64,000 nt of DNA from Thiomicrospira cyclica ALM1 (GTDB taxonomy: Bacteria; Pseudomonadota; Gammaproteobacteria; Thiomicrospirales; Thiomicrospiraceae), in NCBI RefSeq assembly GCF_000214825.1, contig NC_015581.1, forward strand, positions 1,612,001 through 1,676,000, given 5' to 3'. The notes beneath the pieces were generated by a model. The model ran no database searches, was not told the DNA's origin, and worked only from the letters and a program-made list of their open reading frames with translations. This document shows, piece by piece, positions 29,301 to 44,300 of the stretch. A program made the position numbers and the translations under genes. Numbering within the stretch: position 1 is the stretch's first letter; each line of letters opens with the position of its first letter.

Positions 29301-32300
29301 GATTTCGGCAATGCTATCTCCATTGACTGCACTACTAAAAGTGGCCGTAAAGTTTGTCGCATCATCATCACCATAGGTGATGGTCTGCGCGCCTGGTGTG
29401 ACGGTGATTGTTGGCTGCTCACGGTACAACGCATTAATGACATTGGGGTCGAGTGACGTGGCATAACCCGCTGTTTCGATTCCCGCTGAGTCAATGTCCG
29501 TGAAATAGCGGAACCGCCCTGTACCTGAACCAACCATATTCGTCAGCCCTGAGCTACCGGCCACGCTACCGCTGTAGAGGGCAATCGTGCCACCAGTACC
29601 GACCGTCAAAACCGGTGTTCCGCTCGTGGTATCAATCAAAATGTTGCCTGAAGCCGGGGTGCCATCACCCCCACGAGGCGCACTGGTACCCGCGGCCACT
29701 CTAATTGCAGTCGCTGAAGTACTTGTGGTGCTAATGTTTTCTGCAATCGTGAGATCACCTTCCAGCGTACGAATAAACACATCACCACTGGAATAAATGC
29801 CCGTAGGGTTCACTGAACCAATCGTCAAGCCACCACTGGCATCAACGAATGACAATGCACCCACACGCGCACCAGCACTACCCGCCGCCAGCGTTGCGAT
29901 AACGTTATTTTGATGCGTCAGTGTAAAGTTGCCTGAGCCATTCAAGCCCAACGCACTAGCGCTCATTGCTGCTGTTTGGGTGACATTGCCAGAAGCGTGC
30001 AGATTAATCGTGCTCGCGATTAAATCTCCGGCAACCACCAAGTCGCCCGCAAATACAGTAATGGGACCAGCGATTGCAATTGAATTAGTTGCACTGCCGA
30101 GTGTGACGGCTTGGTCATTCGTACCATTAGCATTGCTTGCTTTACCCAGGGTCAAGCTGCCCAGTGTAGATCCAAAAACAAAGCCAGCGTCAGCCGTATT
30201 AAAGGCGCTGGTGAAGTCATCACCCGCGGACTCAATCCGCAAATGACCGGCTCCAGTGAAAGCACTACTTTGGCTTGTCGGCGCATTATTGACCAACAAT
30301 AAAGTCCCTTCGGTGATCTTGGTTTCCCCGGTGTAGGTGTTGCTGCCCGACAACGTTAAAGTGCCAGTGCCGAGCTTCTCGAAGGCGCCATCGCCCGAGA
30401 TCACGCCTGAGAACTCCGTGGAGTTATTGTTAGCGCCGGTACCAAAGGTAAAGCCATCACCCAACACCAGGTTACCCGCGCCTTCAATCGAACCGACGGT
30501 GTCGGTTGATCCGACCTCATAGGTGCCATCTTCATTGATGATGACACGCACGTTGTCATTCAAGCTGCCGCTAACAATCAGTCGACCGCTGTTGACGGTG
30601 GTCACGCCGCTGTAAGTATTGATACCCGTTAGGTTCAGTTCACCCGTACCGGTCATGGTGAATTCGCCATTACCGCTGATGGTGCCAGCGATCTCACCTG
30701 CATCCGAACCTGCAGCCGTGCCCGACTCATTAATCGTCAGGGTGTTGTTGCCCATGCCAATGGCCTGTGCATCTAGACCCGTGACATCCAAAGTGGTGTC
30801 AGCACCGAGCGTGACCGTGTTGCTGTAGGTCTGGCCACCGGTGGTTGAGACCGACATGGTCGTGCCATCGCCATTCAGGGCGGTGGTGCCTGAGACGGAC
30901 AAGCTGCCGAGTTCCTCAAAGAATCCAACCAACGCGTTAAAGACCGCGTTGCCAGTGATCTCAAGCGTATCTTCGTTGTTTGTTCCACTGGTGACACTGC
31001 TGTCGAGCGTGTCGTTGAAAGTGACGGTCGTACCTGCAATGGTGGTGTTCTGACTCAGCGTCACCGGACCGTTATAGGTCGCTGTACCGCCCGCTGCATA
31101 CTCATCACCGGCCAAGGTAATACCCGTTGCGGTGATGGCCTGTGCACCGGTGGTGAACACGTTGTTCAGGCTAGCGGTGGTGGCGCTGTTGATGGTCAAG
31201 CTGGCTAGGCGATTCGCACTATCCGCCGCTGTGCCTACCACATCGTTCAAGGTCACGTTACCCGTGCCTGCAGTCAGGGTCAGATCCTGTGCACCGTTGA
31301 TGGTATGACCGAAGGTGATGTCGCCCGCACTATTTGAAGCATTGCCTGTAGTCATCAACAGATCATTGGTCAGCGTGACTGCCGTGGTGAAATCGATATT
31401 ACTATTAGTGGTGGTGATGTCACCGGCCAAGCTGCTAGTGCCCGTACCATTCTGGGTGAAGCCTGTTGTGGCGGTGATGTTGCCCGCCGCGGCTGTGCTG
31501 AAAGTGCCATCATTGGTCACCGTCATGCTACCGCCCGCGCTCAAGGCTTGGTTCACGGTCAAGTTCTGACCGGTGAAAGCAACCGCACCGGTGAAGTCTG
31601 TAGCACCGTTGAAAGTGGTTGTGCCTGTGCCGGCTTGCTGGGTGAAGCTGGCAGCGTCGATCGCATTCGCGGTCACATTGGCGGCGCTCACTAAGGTCAT
31701 CGCACCTAGGCGTTCATCGTCACCGACGACTCCGGTGAAGGTGATGTTGCCTTCGCCTGCGGTCAGCGTCAGATTCTCGCCACCGTTCAGAGTGCCGGTG
31801 AAGGTGATGTCGCCGGCACCGATGTTGGTGGTCATGGCGGCGGAACCGGTCAGCGTCACAGCCGTTGCAAAGCTGATGTCGTTGTTCGTGGTCGTGATGT
31901 CGCCGGCCAGGCTGTTGGTGCCGTTGCCGTTTTGGCTGAAGGCGCCAGGTGCGGTGATGTTGCCTGCGGCGGCTGTGGTGAAGGCCCCTTCGTTGGTCAC
32001 TGTAACCGTGCTGCCGCTGCCTAGGGCTGCATTCAGGGCCAGGGCTTCACCGGTGAAAGCAAAGGCGCCACTTAGGGTCACTGGGCCACTAAAGGTGGTC
32101 AGTGTGGTACCGGCGTCCTGCGTGAAGCTGGCTGCAGTCACGCTCTGCTCAAACGTGGCCTCATTGGCATCCGTCACAACGATCGCACCGAGCGCGTCGG
32201 CATCCGCGGCACCCACTGCACCACGCACCGTGATGTTGCCATCCGTACCCGCATCCAAGGTCAAGGCCTGGCCGGCGCCGGTGACGGTTGCAGTATTGGT

Positions 32301-35300
32301 CGCACCCAACACAATGTCCTGACCACTCGCGCCGCCGGTGCTCAGCACCACTGCGTCGTTACCGGTCAGTTCAATGGCTGAAGCAAAGTCTATGCCACCG
32401 GTGCCCGTCAGTTTGCCGCCGAGACGATTAGTTGCAGTGCCATCTTGCTTGAACAGACCAGTAACTGTTAGCTCTGCTGCATCAGCGGTGGTGAACAGAC
32501 CCGAGTTGGTGACCGTCATGGCCCCGCCCACGGTGTTGCCAGCCGCATTTAACGTCAGCGCACCCCCAGTAAAGTCAAATACGTTCACGGCAATGCTCTG
32601 TTCAAATGTGGTGCTGGACGTATTCATTACTGATAACGTACCCATGCTGGTGCCGATAGCACCAGATACCACCACTGAACCATCCGTATTCAAAGTGAGA
32701 TCAGAAGTTGAGCCTGTGCTGGTGCCGGAGACCGAGCCCAAATTTATGTCGTTGCTAATACCGGTACCCAGCGTAAGTTCTACCCCGCTCAGAAGTGTTG
32801 TAGCACTCAGGTCAATGTCGCCCGTTGCAGCGCCACCCACTGTGGTATTTGCGGTCACTGAAATAGCCGTGCTTGTGCCACCCAAGGTGATCTTAGCGTC
32901 ACCATTAGTCGCCTCGATTACCCCGGCTAGCTCAATTTGACTCGGTGCCGTCGCTAACACACCACCTTCAAATGTGATTGAATCAGCCGCATCATCACCC
33001 AGTATCAGGCTGCCCGTATTAAGAAATGTGGTGAGCCCAGCAATATGATTGTTTGCACCTGTAAAATTCACCGAATACGCTTCAGCCGAGGTATTCAACC
33101 CTGTTGATAGCGATGTATCGCCTTCAAACGCGACCGTATCCTGAGTATCCGTGATGTTCACCGTGGCCGCTTTTAGCGAGTCAGCAAAAGTTGCTTTCGC
33201 AGCCTGAACAATCGTTAAAGAACCCAGTTTATTATCTTCACCATGTTGATTCAGACCCACTGCGCCGGTCACTGTTAGATGTCCAGTGGTACCTGCATTA
33301 AAGCTCGCACTATTGCTTTCACCATCTACGCTACGCAGTTCACCGTCTATGATGATGTTGGCACCTGATGGATTCGAACCACCCGTGGTGTCCGCTGTAA
33401 AGCTGTCACCAATAATGACGTCGCCTGTGAAGCGAATTTCGCTGCCGGCAGAAGTGTAGGTACTCCGTAGAATGATATTTTGATTCGTGATGCTATTAGC
33501 CGTGTAGGTTTGTTGGCCTGTGGTGGTCACATCCTTCATCGAAATTGAAGCGCCACTAACAGTTACGCTTGCAAGCGAAAAACTTTGACCTAAATTTTTC
33601 AAAAGTTCAACGCCACCAGTGCCAGCATCAATCGTGAGTGATGACTGATTTTCTATAGCGCCAGCAACTATGATATCTCCACCAACATCTGAGCCTGTTG
33701 ATAAAATTGTAGTGCCACGCAATAGCAGTTCTGAGTTTTCATCACCCAACCGAAGCTCATTACCCTCAGTTTGAATGAGACCTCCAATATTTATAAAGTT
33801 CGAAGAAGCGATATTCGTCGTTAACCCGCCTTCAAAAGTCAACACATCGTCTGAATCATTGCCTAATGTAAGTGTAGTCACATTCAATGTCACCGCATCA
33901 ACAATGGTCACATCACCATTAAAGTCGAGGCCATAACCAGCATCTTCACCAAATGTGGTCAGTGATTTTGCGGTGACTGTGCCAGTAAAACTGACATAAC
34001 CTGTTGAAGCAGCGGTATTGTCATGAAGCGTGAGGCCATGCGTGACACCACCGTCGATGGATGCGACTGTGATCGAACCACTGCCAGAGCGCAAAACCGT
34101 ATCAGTTGAGAGGGTGACCTGCCCCAAGGTCATCGCCGTATTTGACGTAGCAAGCGAACCTGCAACGGTTGTTGCGCTTGCCGTGCTCACAAGTCCACCT
34201 GTGAAGGTGAGTATGTCGGTATCAGCATCCCCTAGCGTGACACCACCTGAGTTGCTGAAGGTGACCGCATTGGTGACTTGAGTCGTTGCCCCTGTGAAGC
34301 TCACGGCATAACCTGCGGCTGTCGTGTTCAGCGTCGTTGTTGAGAAGTTGCCTGCAAAAGCGATGGTGCCGCTGGTATCTGTGAGTGTGACGGTATTTGC
34401 TGTCACGGCCTGGAAGGTGGCGCCACCTGTGTTGGTGAGCGTCAACGTATCAAAATCAGTACCAACTGAACCACCGACGGTAACTTCACCCGTGGTATTC
34501 AGTGTTAAGTTGGCCGCTGTGCCCCCGCCGCTAACCGAAGCAAGGTTCAGATCCGCAGCAGATCCGTAGCCCACCGTCAGCGTTACGCCACCTTCTAAAA
34601 TCACATCACCCAAGGTGATGGTGCCGGTAGAGGAGCCACCAATAGTGGTATCACCGACAATCGTTACATCCGTATCACCATCGCCGAGAGTAATAACACC
34701 CAACCCAGCCGCACGGATCAGACCATGCACAGACACGTTGCTTGGTGCAGTGGCCACAACACCACCGGTGAAATCAAACGCATCACCATTGGCATTGCCC
34801 AAGGTCACCTTGCCGGTGTTGGCAAAGGTAGTGAGTCCAGCACTAGCGTTAGTTTCACCGAGCAGAGCAATATCGAAACCTCCACTCGCTGCGCTCAAAC
34901 CACCCAGCGTGGTGTGACCATTGATTGTGATAGTGCCGCTCTGGCTTGCATCCCCCAAAGTAAGAGTCTCGGAACTGCCATTCACTGCAGCAACTGAAAG
35001 TTTGCCACTGCCGCTGGCAAGGGTTGTATTTGCCGCGAGACTCACATCCCCCAGCGCCATCGCGCTGTTTGAGGTCACAATCGTTCCACCCAAACTGACT
35101 GTGCCAGTGACAGCCGTTGTATCTAGACCACTGGTGAAGGTGAGTGTGTCGGTCTCGTCATTACCGAGCGTCAAGGCGCCGGTATTGGTGAATTCGACGT
35201 TGTCGGTGATGGTGGTCTGATCACCCAACAGGCTCAGCGCATAGCCACCGGCTGCTGTGGTCAGGCTGGTGGCCGTCAAATTCTGTTCAAAGGTCACCGC

Positions 35301-38300
35301 ACCGCTGGCGCCAGTTGCTTGCAATGACAGCGCATCAATGCCTGACACTACGCCCGAGACCGTGGTGGTGCCTGTGCCAGAAATAAGCGTCAGGCTGTTA
35401 TTAGCGCCCGTCACACTGGCCAATTGAATCGCACCCGCGCCTGATCCGCTAGACAACGTAATGGTTTGTTCGTCGCTATCGGCATCAACCAACAATGTCA
35501 GCGCACTGCCGATAGTCAGAGCGGCATTGTCAGTGGTGATGTTCGCACCCAAGTTCATTAGGCCGGCGCCGTTTTGAGTAAAGCCACCGTCAGCGGTGAT
35601 GTTGGCACCCGCCGCTACGGTCAGTAGACCGGCATTGGTAATCGTTGTACTACCTGTACTGCTCCAGGCCTGGTCAATGTTGATTGCGGCACCGGTTAGC
35701 GTAGTGCTGGTGGCGGTGACCGTATCTTGATAGGTCTGGGTGCCCGAAGTCGTTACATTTGCCAGCAAAGCCAAGTCATCTTCAACGCTCAGGCTGGTAA
35801 TGGCGTGGGTGCCACCAATCGTGCCCGAGAGGGTGATCAGGCCTGTGCCCGTAGCCGTGTTGCCAAGAGTCAGTGCCGAAGCGCTGCCTGCGGAAGCGGC
35901 ATTAATGGTGCCGGAAATTGTGAGTGCACCGTTGTTGCGAATCAGGGTGTTGCCATCGAGGGTGATGGCGCCCGAGGCGGTGCCCAGTGTGTTGCTGGTG
36001 TTAAAGATGGCGCCGGTGCGGGTGCCGGATTGGTCAACGCCCTGCCCCTGAGCGGCGATGGTATTGGCGACGGTGCGGCCATCCAGATCCAGCGCGGCAT
36101 CGCTTTGAATGGTAACAGCGCCAGTACCGAACGCACCGCCTGTCAGCGTATGACCATCCAAGGTGCTGTTGGCGCCGGCTTGCAAGATACCGTCTGCCAC
36201 GGTGGTGTTACCGCTGTAGGTGCTCACGCCCGCCATACGCAGCGTGCCAGGGCCTTGCTTGATGAAGTTACCGCCACCGCTAATGGCTGCTGCAATCAAG
36301 CCATTGTTGCCGAACTCTTCCACCGTCAGGTCAAAGCCCGCGTTATTAATGGCGGCTGCACTGAAGTTGGTGACCGAGAAGGTCGTGTTAGCCCCAAGCG
36401 TCATGGCCTCGCCATAGCTCTGGGTGCCGGTGGTGGTCATCGAACCACCATCAATCCGAACCGTACCACCCACATCGGTAGTGATGGTCGCCGCCGTCAC
36501 GGCCGACTTAAACCAGGTCTGGCCGTCACTATTCACGGTCAAATCACCCAACGCGCCATCGGTTGCACCACCGACGATACCGTCAAAGGTCACGTCACCT
36601 GTGCCGGCGTTAATCGTCAGGTTGTAGCCTTCGGTTGCTTCAGAATTCAACGTGTTCTGTAAGTGAACCGCGGTGTTGGTCGTAGCCAATGTCACCGAGG
36701 AGCCCAAGGTCACCGCACCACCGAATGTTTGCGTACCTGCGGTGGTGATATTGGCGTCAATCACGCTGGCGTCATCGATCTGCAGGCTAGCAATCGCAGA
36801 GCCTGCACCGACAACGCCGGACAGCGTCACCAAACCGGTATTCGCGAAGGTCAGTGCTGAGTTAGCAGCACCAGTAGCTTGGTTGATAGTGCCGTTGATC
36901 ACCAAGGCACCGACATTGCGTACCGTCACGTTATCGGACAGCTCAATGTTGCCATTGACCGTAGCCGTATCCGCCGCCGAGTTAAACAAGGCGCCGGTCA
37001 AATCACTGCCGTCACCCGCTACGTCATGGCCCGTGCCAGCCAGAGTCAGGTTGTTGGCAACCGTCAAGCCATTCAGATCCAGGCCTGCTCCGCTCTCAAC
37101 AGTCACGCGCCCCACACCGAATGGTCCATCGGTAAAGCTTGGGCTCTCCGTGCTGGAAACACCGGCTTGCAACACACCCGCTTCAACCGTGGTGCCACCA
37201 CTGAAGGTGTTATCGCCCGATAGGGTGAAGGTGCCCGTGCCCTGCTTGACCAGTGCGCCAGTACCCTGGATCACACCAGCGAAGGTGGTGCTTTGATCGT
37301 CACGACCCACACGCAAGGTGCGCGATCCGAGATTCACCGTACCACCTGTGCTGCCATCACCGCTTAAGCGATCAATGGTGCTATCGAAATCAATCAACTG
37401 CAACGTAGCGTTGGCCGCATTCGCAATCACCACGCGCGCGTTGGTCAAAGCCTCTGCAGAACCCGCCACCAAAGTACCATCATTAATGGTGGTGATACCC
37501 GTGTGGGTGTTGGTGCCGGTCAAGGTGGTCGTACCCGTGCCCGCCTGCACCAAGTTACCCGTGCCACTGATGTTCTGGAAGATCGTTACCGCGTCGCTGC
37601 GGTTGATGATGAATGTGCCGTTGTTCACAAAGTCGGCATTGCTATTTGATGCCAGACTGCCCTCTGTGCCGCCCGCGCCCAACTGCAAGGTACCGGTATC
37701 AATCGCGGTCTTGCCGGTATAGGTGTTGGTGCCGGTTAAGGTCAGGGTGCCAGTGCCCAGCTTCTCAAAGGCGCCATCGCCCGAGATCACGCCTGAGAAC
37801 TCCGTGGAGTTATTGTTAGCGCCGGCACTTAGGGTAACGGTGCTACCCAGCACCAGGTTGCCCGCGCCTTCAATCGAACCGACAGTGTCGGTTGAGCCGA
37901 CCTCATAGGTGCCGTCACTGTTCACAATGACGTTCACGTTGTTGTTCACGCTACCAGTCACAATCACGCGGCCATCATCGATGGTGATGTCGCCGTCATT
38001 ACTGTTGCTACCCGAGAGCGTGAGCTCGCCCGCACCGGTCATGGTGAATTCGCCGCCGCCACTGATGATGCCGGCAATCTCACCTGCATCAGCATCACTA
38101 CCAGACTCATTAACGGTCAGCGTATTCGAGCCTAGGCTGATGGCCTGAGCATCCAGGCCCGTGACATTCAAGGTGGTGTTAGCACCGAGTGTGACCGTGT
38201 TGCTGTAGGCCTGGCCACCAGTGGTTGAGACCGACATGGTCGTGCCATCGCCATTCAGGGCGGTTGCGCCGAAAACGGTCAGGCTACCGAGCTTTGCAGT

Positions 38301-41300
38301 ATCACCCACCAACGCGTTGAATACGGTGTTGCCAGTGATCTCAAGCGTATCTTCGTCGCTCGATGCACCGGTTGCACTGCTGTCGAGTGTGTCGTTAAAG
38401 GTGACGGTGGTGCCTGCCAGAGTTGTGACTTGGCTGAGAGTCACTGGGCCGCTGTAGGTCGCTGTACCGCCCGCCGCATACTCGCCACCAGCCAACGTAA
38501 TCGCACCGGCCGTTACAGACTGCGCACCCGTGGTGAACACGTTGTTCAGGCTAGCGGTGCCTGCTCTGTTGACCGTTAGGCTAGCGAGGCGATTCGCACT
38601 ATCCGCCGCTGTGCCCACCACGCCGCTCAAGGTCACGTCACCCGTGCCTGCAGTCAAGGACAGCACCTTTGCACCCTTGATGGTGTTGCTAAACAGAATG
38701 GTGTTGTTATTCGTTGCTAAGGTCGCATCGCTCAACAACGTCGCCGCACCCGTATAAGTCTGGGTGCCATCGGTGTTGACCGAAATCGCCGCTACACCCG
38801 TCTTGCCGAAAGTGCTGTCTTGGGTTACTTCAATGGTGCCCATTTTGAACAGTTGACCGACATTGCCCTCAAACGTGGCGTTGCCGGTTACTGTCAGAGT
38901 GCGTAGCGCCGAATTGCCGGCATTTTCAATGCTATCCAACGTACCCGCAAAGGTGGTGGTGCCCGCAGTGAAGGTGGTGTTCTGCTCGAGCGTGGTCGCA
39001 CCGGTGAAGGTGATATCACCCGCCGTCGCGGTATAAGTGCCGTTGGTCAGATTGATGTTGCCGGCCGTCACGGTCTGGTTGCCGCTGGTGAACACATTGT
39101 TCAGCGTGGCATTGGCGGCACTGTTGATGGTCAGGCTGGCTAGGCGATCAGTGCTATTGGCACTGGTACCCATCACGCCGACCGCTTCAATGTCGCCGGT
39201 GCCCGCCGCCAGCGTCAGCGCAAAGGCGCCGTTAACTGAGCCACCCAGTGTAAGGTTCGCTCCAGTGCCGTTGTTGGCGTTATTGGTGGTATCGATGGTT
39301 GTATCTGCTAACAATGTTAGCGCGCCAGTGCCGAAGTTCATTGCATCATCGATGCTGAGTATCGTTCCACTTAAGTTCACTGGGCCGTTGCCATCCACAG
39401 CCAGGCCAGCATTGAAGTTGAAGTGATCACCTGCAGTATCACCCAGCGTCACCGAACCAGTATTCAAGAAGTTCACAGCGCTGGTGAAGGTGTTGGAAGA
39501 GCCGATCAGGCTGACAGAAAAGGCATTGGCCTCTGTCACCAGATTGGCTAGCGTGACGTTTTCGGTGAAGCTGGCTTGGGATTCACCGGCATTGATAGTA
39601 AGGACCTTGCCCGCGCCGCTGATCGCGCCATTAAAGTCCAGGTTGGCGCCAGCTGTGGCTGCACCATCATTAGTTGAATCAACCGTGCTATCAGTCAACA
39701 GCGTCAATGTGCTGTTGCCGAAGTCCAGGGTGCCGCCAGCGCTGCGGATGGTCGCAGCCAAATCAATGGCGGCGTTGTTGCCAACACTCAAGCCATCAGT
39801 AAACACAAAGACGTTGCTCGCATCAGTTGCACCCAAGGTCACTTTGCCCGTGTTGGCAAAATCGGTTGTGCCACCGATGGTGTTGTCACTGCCGGTGAAG
39901 CTGATGTCGTAGCTACCGGTGTCCACGGTCATGCCCGTGGTAATGGTGACGTTGTCTTCAAATGACAGCAACTCACCGCTTTGCGCTACGTCGTTGGCAA
40001 TCGTTAGGGTGCCAGCATCCACGGTATCTGCAAACGTGATGCCTTCACCGCGCGTCAATGTGATGGTGCCGATGTCGGTGCCGACCCTGCCGGTCACTGT
40101 CACTGTGCCCGCGGTGTTAAAAGTCAGGTCAGACACCGCGCCACCCGTGGTACCGGTGACGGAAGTCACGGTGATGTTGCTAGCTGTGTTGTCACCAATC
40201 GTCAGATCGGCGCCGTCAGCCAAGGTCACGGCAGCCACCGTGATGTTACCTGTGGACACGCCGCCAATGAGGGTCGTACCCCTTACGGTAACGCCAGTGG
40301 TGGCGTCGCCTAAGCTGATCTGGGAGGCGCCTTCACCACGCACGATACCCTGGACTTCAACGCCCGTTTGGGTCGCCGCCGTCATGCCGCCTTTGAACAC
40401 CAGGGTATCGGTGTCGTCGTTACCGAGCGTCAAGTCGCCGATGTTGCTGAATTCGACGTTGTCGGTAATGGTGGTCTGATCACCCAACAGGCTTAAGTCA
40501 TAGCCACCGGCTGCCGTGGTCAGGCTGGTGGCCGTCAAATTGTCTTCAAAGGTCACGGCACCCGTTGCGCCGGAGTCTTGCAATGTCAGGGCATCAATAC
40601 CAGTCGCTGCACCAGAAACCGTGGTGGTGCCTGTGCCAGAAATAAGCGACAAGCTTTTATTGTTTCCTTCAATGGCGGCAAACTGCAGGTTACCGTCACC
40701 TGTTTCTGATACCGAGGAAATCTCAATCGTCTGAGTATTTGCGTCTGCATCCGCAAGAAGATTGAGCGATGAACTGAAGGCTAAGTTATGTCCATTTGTT
40801 GTCACATTATCACGCAAGCTCACTGAACCCGAGGCAACATTCAGCGTCGTGTTACCTGATAAGCGCACTGGCGCATTGAAAATCAAGCTAACGTCACTGG
40901 TCGTTATCGACCCACCCAATTCAATGTTCGTTGCGTTGAATTTGGCGCTACTTGCTGTCAATAAATTTGGATCACTGGGGAGCAACGCAATCCCGTTACC
41001 CGCTGAGTTAGCAACCAAATATATATCTTGATCAATTGCCGTTAGACTGAACGATCCTGTACCCAAATTGATGGGGTCACTAAATGCAAAATCAACAGCG
41101 GTCGTGAGATTGAAATCAGCATTATGAGCAACAAATCCGCTATAGGAGTCATTCGAAATGCCGGTCAGCCCCTCTTGAGCAACTTCTAACGCTGAGGTGC
41201 CATTAAAGGTATTCGTTACTTTGAGTGAAACCTCACCCTGAACATCGGCTGCGACTTTGCTGATCACATTGTTGTTGGTGAGGTCGAAGGTGCCATTGGC

Positions 41301-44300
41301 ATTTGTCGAACCAAGCAGCAGCAGTGTCTCGGTAGTAATGAATCGATTCGTGCTTTGCGTGAAGCTTGCATCGCCAGCATTGAGTAACTCAAGGCTTTTC
41401 GCTGATACATCGCCCAGCGTTAACGCTTGATTGCTCGCTAAAAGCACATCAATGCTAGATGCATCAATACTGACATCTCCACCGAAGCTATTTGTCGAAA
41501 GGCCTAAATTGATCTGGCCAGCGCCGACAATATTTGATTCTTGGTTCTCATCACTGCTTTCGACGCGGAAATTGATGGCATCCGTTAGGGTAAGTGCACC
41601 GTGTTGCTTAATACCCGTTGCAACAGGAGTACCTGTTCCGTCGAAAGAGCCACTCGTCGTAAAAGCAACCGGGCCGGCAATGCTGTTGTTTTCATTTAAA
41701 GTAATTGCAGGCCCGGATGTTGGCGCACTAATGGACTCTCCACCAGAGGTGCTAATAACCTGCACTGCGTTGGTTAGATCTGCAGCGCTAATGGTAATTG
41801 TATTTGTGCCAGCTGATCCAACAAGATTATCACCATCCATCGACAACGTAATGATGCCGCTGAGACTGATGACATTGGCATCGCTCTCACCCGTCGAGCC
41901 GGCGAAGAAGTTAGTGCTGTTTTCACCCTCAACGAAGTTATCCGACGTGATTATGAAATTACCGCCCACTCGCAGGAATTTGCTGTCAAGCTGAGTGATG
42001 TCGCCATTGGTGCTATTGATGGTGAAGTTTCCACCCACAAAGGTGTCGTCGAGCACTGTGCCATCGGCGTTAACATTTGTGAGCGATACATCACCGGCAT
42101 CAAATTCAGACGTATCAACGGTGAAAGAACCTGGCAAGTTGATTAACGCGCCTGCAGCTTGGGTCAATGCACCACCTTTGAGCGTGAGGGTGGCATCCGA
42201 ATTGTTGCCATTATCCGAGCCGCCTGTAATACCGGTCACTTGTGAGTCGCCGGTGCCAACAATGCCAATCTCGACGCCAGCGCTATCGACATAGGTCAGG
42301 TTAGAACCTGCGCCTAATGCAACAGCCAAAATGTTCAAGTTATTGTCAGCGTTATCCAAGGTGAGTGACTGTGCGACGTTGGCACCGAAGGCTTCGGCCT
42401 TGAAGGAGCTGCCGCCATTGGCACCCCCTACGATTGAACCAGCGTCTTTAATCCAAATTGAGCCAAGACGCTCTAATGAACCGACGTTACCAATGAAGGT
42501 AATGGTAGCCGTGCCATCGGTTTGAAGCGTAAGGTTTCCAGGACCATTTAAGGTGTTTTCGAAAGTAATAACACCATCAGCGGTTATAATTTCGGATATA
42601 GTGTTCGCCGCACCAATCGTTACCGGCGCGTTGAATACCACATTACCGCTATCAGCCGAGGCGTCGATAACAATGCTAGGTATTGCGATGACGTTGGCAG
42701 TAATATTTACGGCATCACCGCTCGAATTGCTGCCACTGGCTGTCAAGTTGCCACTTAACGTTGTTGTGCCCGACCCAGCACTCTGAATGAAACTATTGAC
42801 CTCGATTGTGCTATCGGCGGTTACAGCAGTAGCCGAGTGAATCAGCAGATCACCGATGGCATCTGTAGAACCAACCGCTTGTTCAAAACCGATGTTGCCA
42901 GTGCCGGCGGTCAGGGTAACGTTATAGTTTCCGCTGGCTTGACTATCTAGAGTGCCCTTAAAGGTGATATCACCCGCACCGGCACCAGTCGTCACCACCA
43001 AAGCATCATTAATAATGAGGTTTCCGTCAAAAGTGATGTTATTGCCATCACTGGTGTAGGTGCTATTGGTGGTAATCGCGCCGGTGTAGGTCTGGGTGCC
43101 CGTGGTGGTCACGTCACTCAACTGGATGTTGGCACCCGTTAAGTCGATGCTACCCAGTGCGCCGTTTTCGGCCAAACCTGCTGCGGCTCCGAGTTCTATG
43201 TCGCCCGTGCCAGCCAAAACGGTTAGCGCTTTGCTGCCGCTGGCTACTGAATCGATGTTGCTGTTAAAGGTGACATTAGCATTTGTCGTGGTAAGCGTGG
43301 TGGTTTCACCCAGCGTGACTGCGCCGCCATAAGTCTGGGCATCGCGGCTGGTAATGGTTTTTGTATTGATCCGTGTGGTACCCGTTACCTCAAGCGTCGT
43401 TAAACCGGTCAGAGTGTCGGCTGCACCATCACCAAACACCGCATTACCAGACACTTTCAAGCTGTTTGTAGTGCCAACAACAGTACCCTCGGTGGTCACC
43501 GTGGTGGCCGTGAGAACCGTGGCGGCACCCAAAGTGACCGTGTTCTTGTAGGTTTGGGTGCCACTTGTTGTGACCGTGCCGCCATTCAGGGCTGCCGTTC
43601 CTGTTACTTCTAGGTCGCCGATGGCTGTCTCACCCACAGACGCGGCAAAGCTGGCGCCACCATCAATGGTCAGGTTGTGGTTGTCTGAATTGGAATCCGT
43701 CGCACTCGAATTGACCGTGCTGCCAAAATCAATCTGTGAGCCTTTCATGGTCAGATCATCGGCAATCACGACCTGCTGCTGGTAATCCTGCACACCCGTG
43801 GTGGTGACATTACCCATAACTGTGATGAGTGCATCATTGCCGCCATTTACGGTGAGGCTACTGAGTTCACTGTTAGCCAAATTCCCAATCGTTTCTTCAA
43901 AGGTGACATCACCGCCAGAGCCGTCTTCGTTTATTTGAAGCGAATGATTTGCAGAGCTAAAAACTGAACCCGCAAAAGTGACTGGACCCGTGCCTCGAGT
44001 GATGACGACATCACCTTCAAGATCCGTGCTACCAGCTAGGCGAACAATGCCATCGCCTTCAGTGGCACCGATTGTCAATGCTTCCAAAAAGATTTGCCGT
44101 GTATTCAGCTGCAAACCGCCACTATCAGTGGTCGTTACATGACCTTTTAGACGACTTGTCTCTCCGGTGTTTACTTGAATGAGGCTGCCGACTCTCATAG
44201 TGCTTTCAGCGGTTAGGAACTCAGCAGATTGAATAAGAACATCACCCAATCCTGACGAACTACCGACCGCACCCTCAAAGTCAATCCCTGCTGATCCTGC

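Noticed and set aside
35727-36662. Long plus-strand open frames antisense to tpsA (this one 311 codons, another at 45880-46797, many of 100-250 codons)
   Set aside because: They mirror the biased, repetitive codon use of tpsA, give low-complexity Val/Pro/Ser/Ala products, recur wherever the tpsA repeats recur, and lack ribosome sites or recognisable domains.
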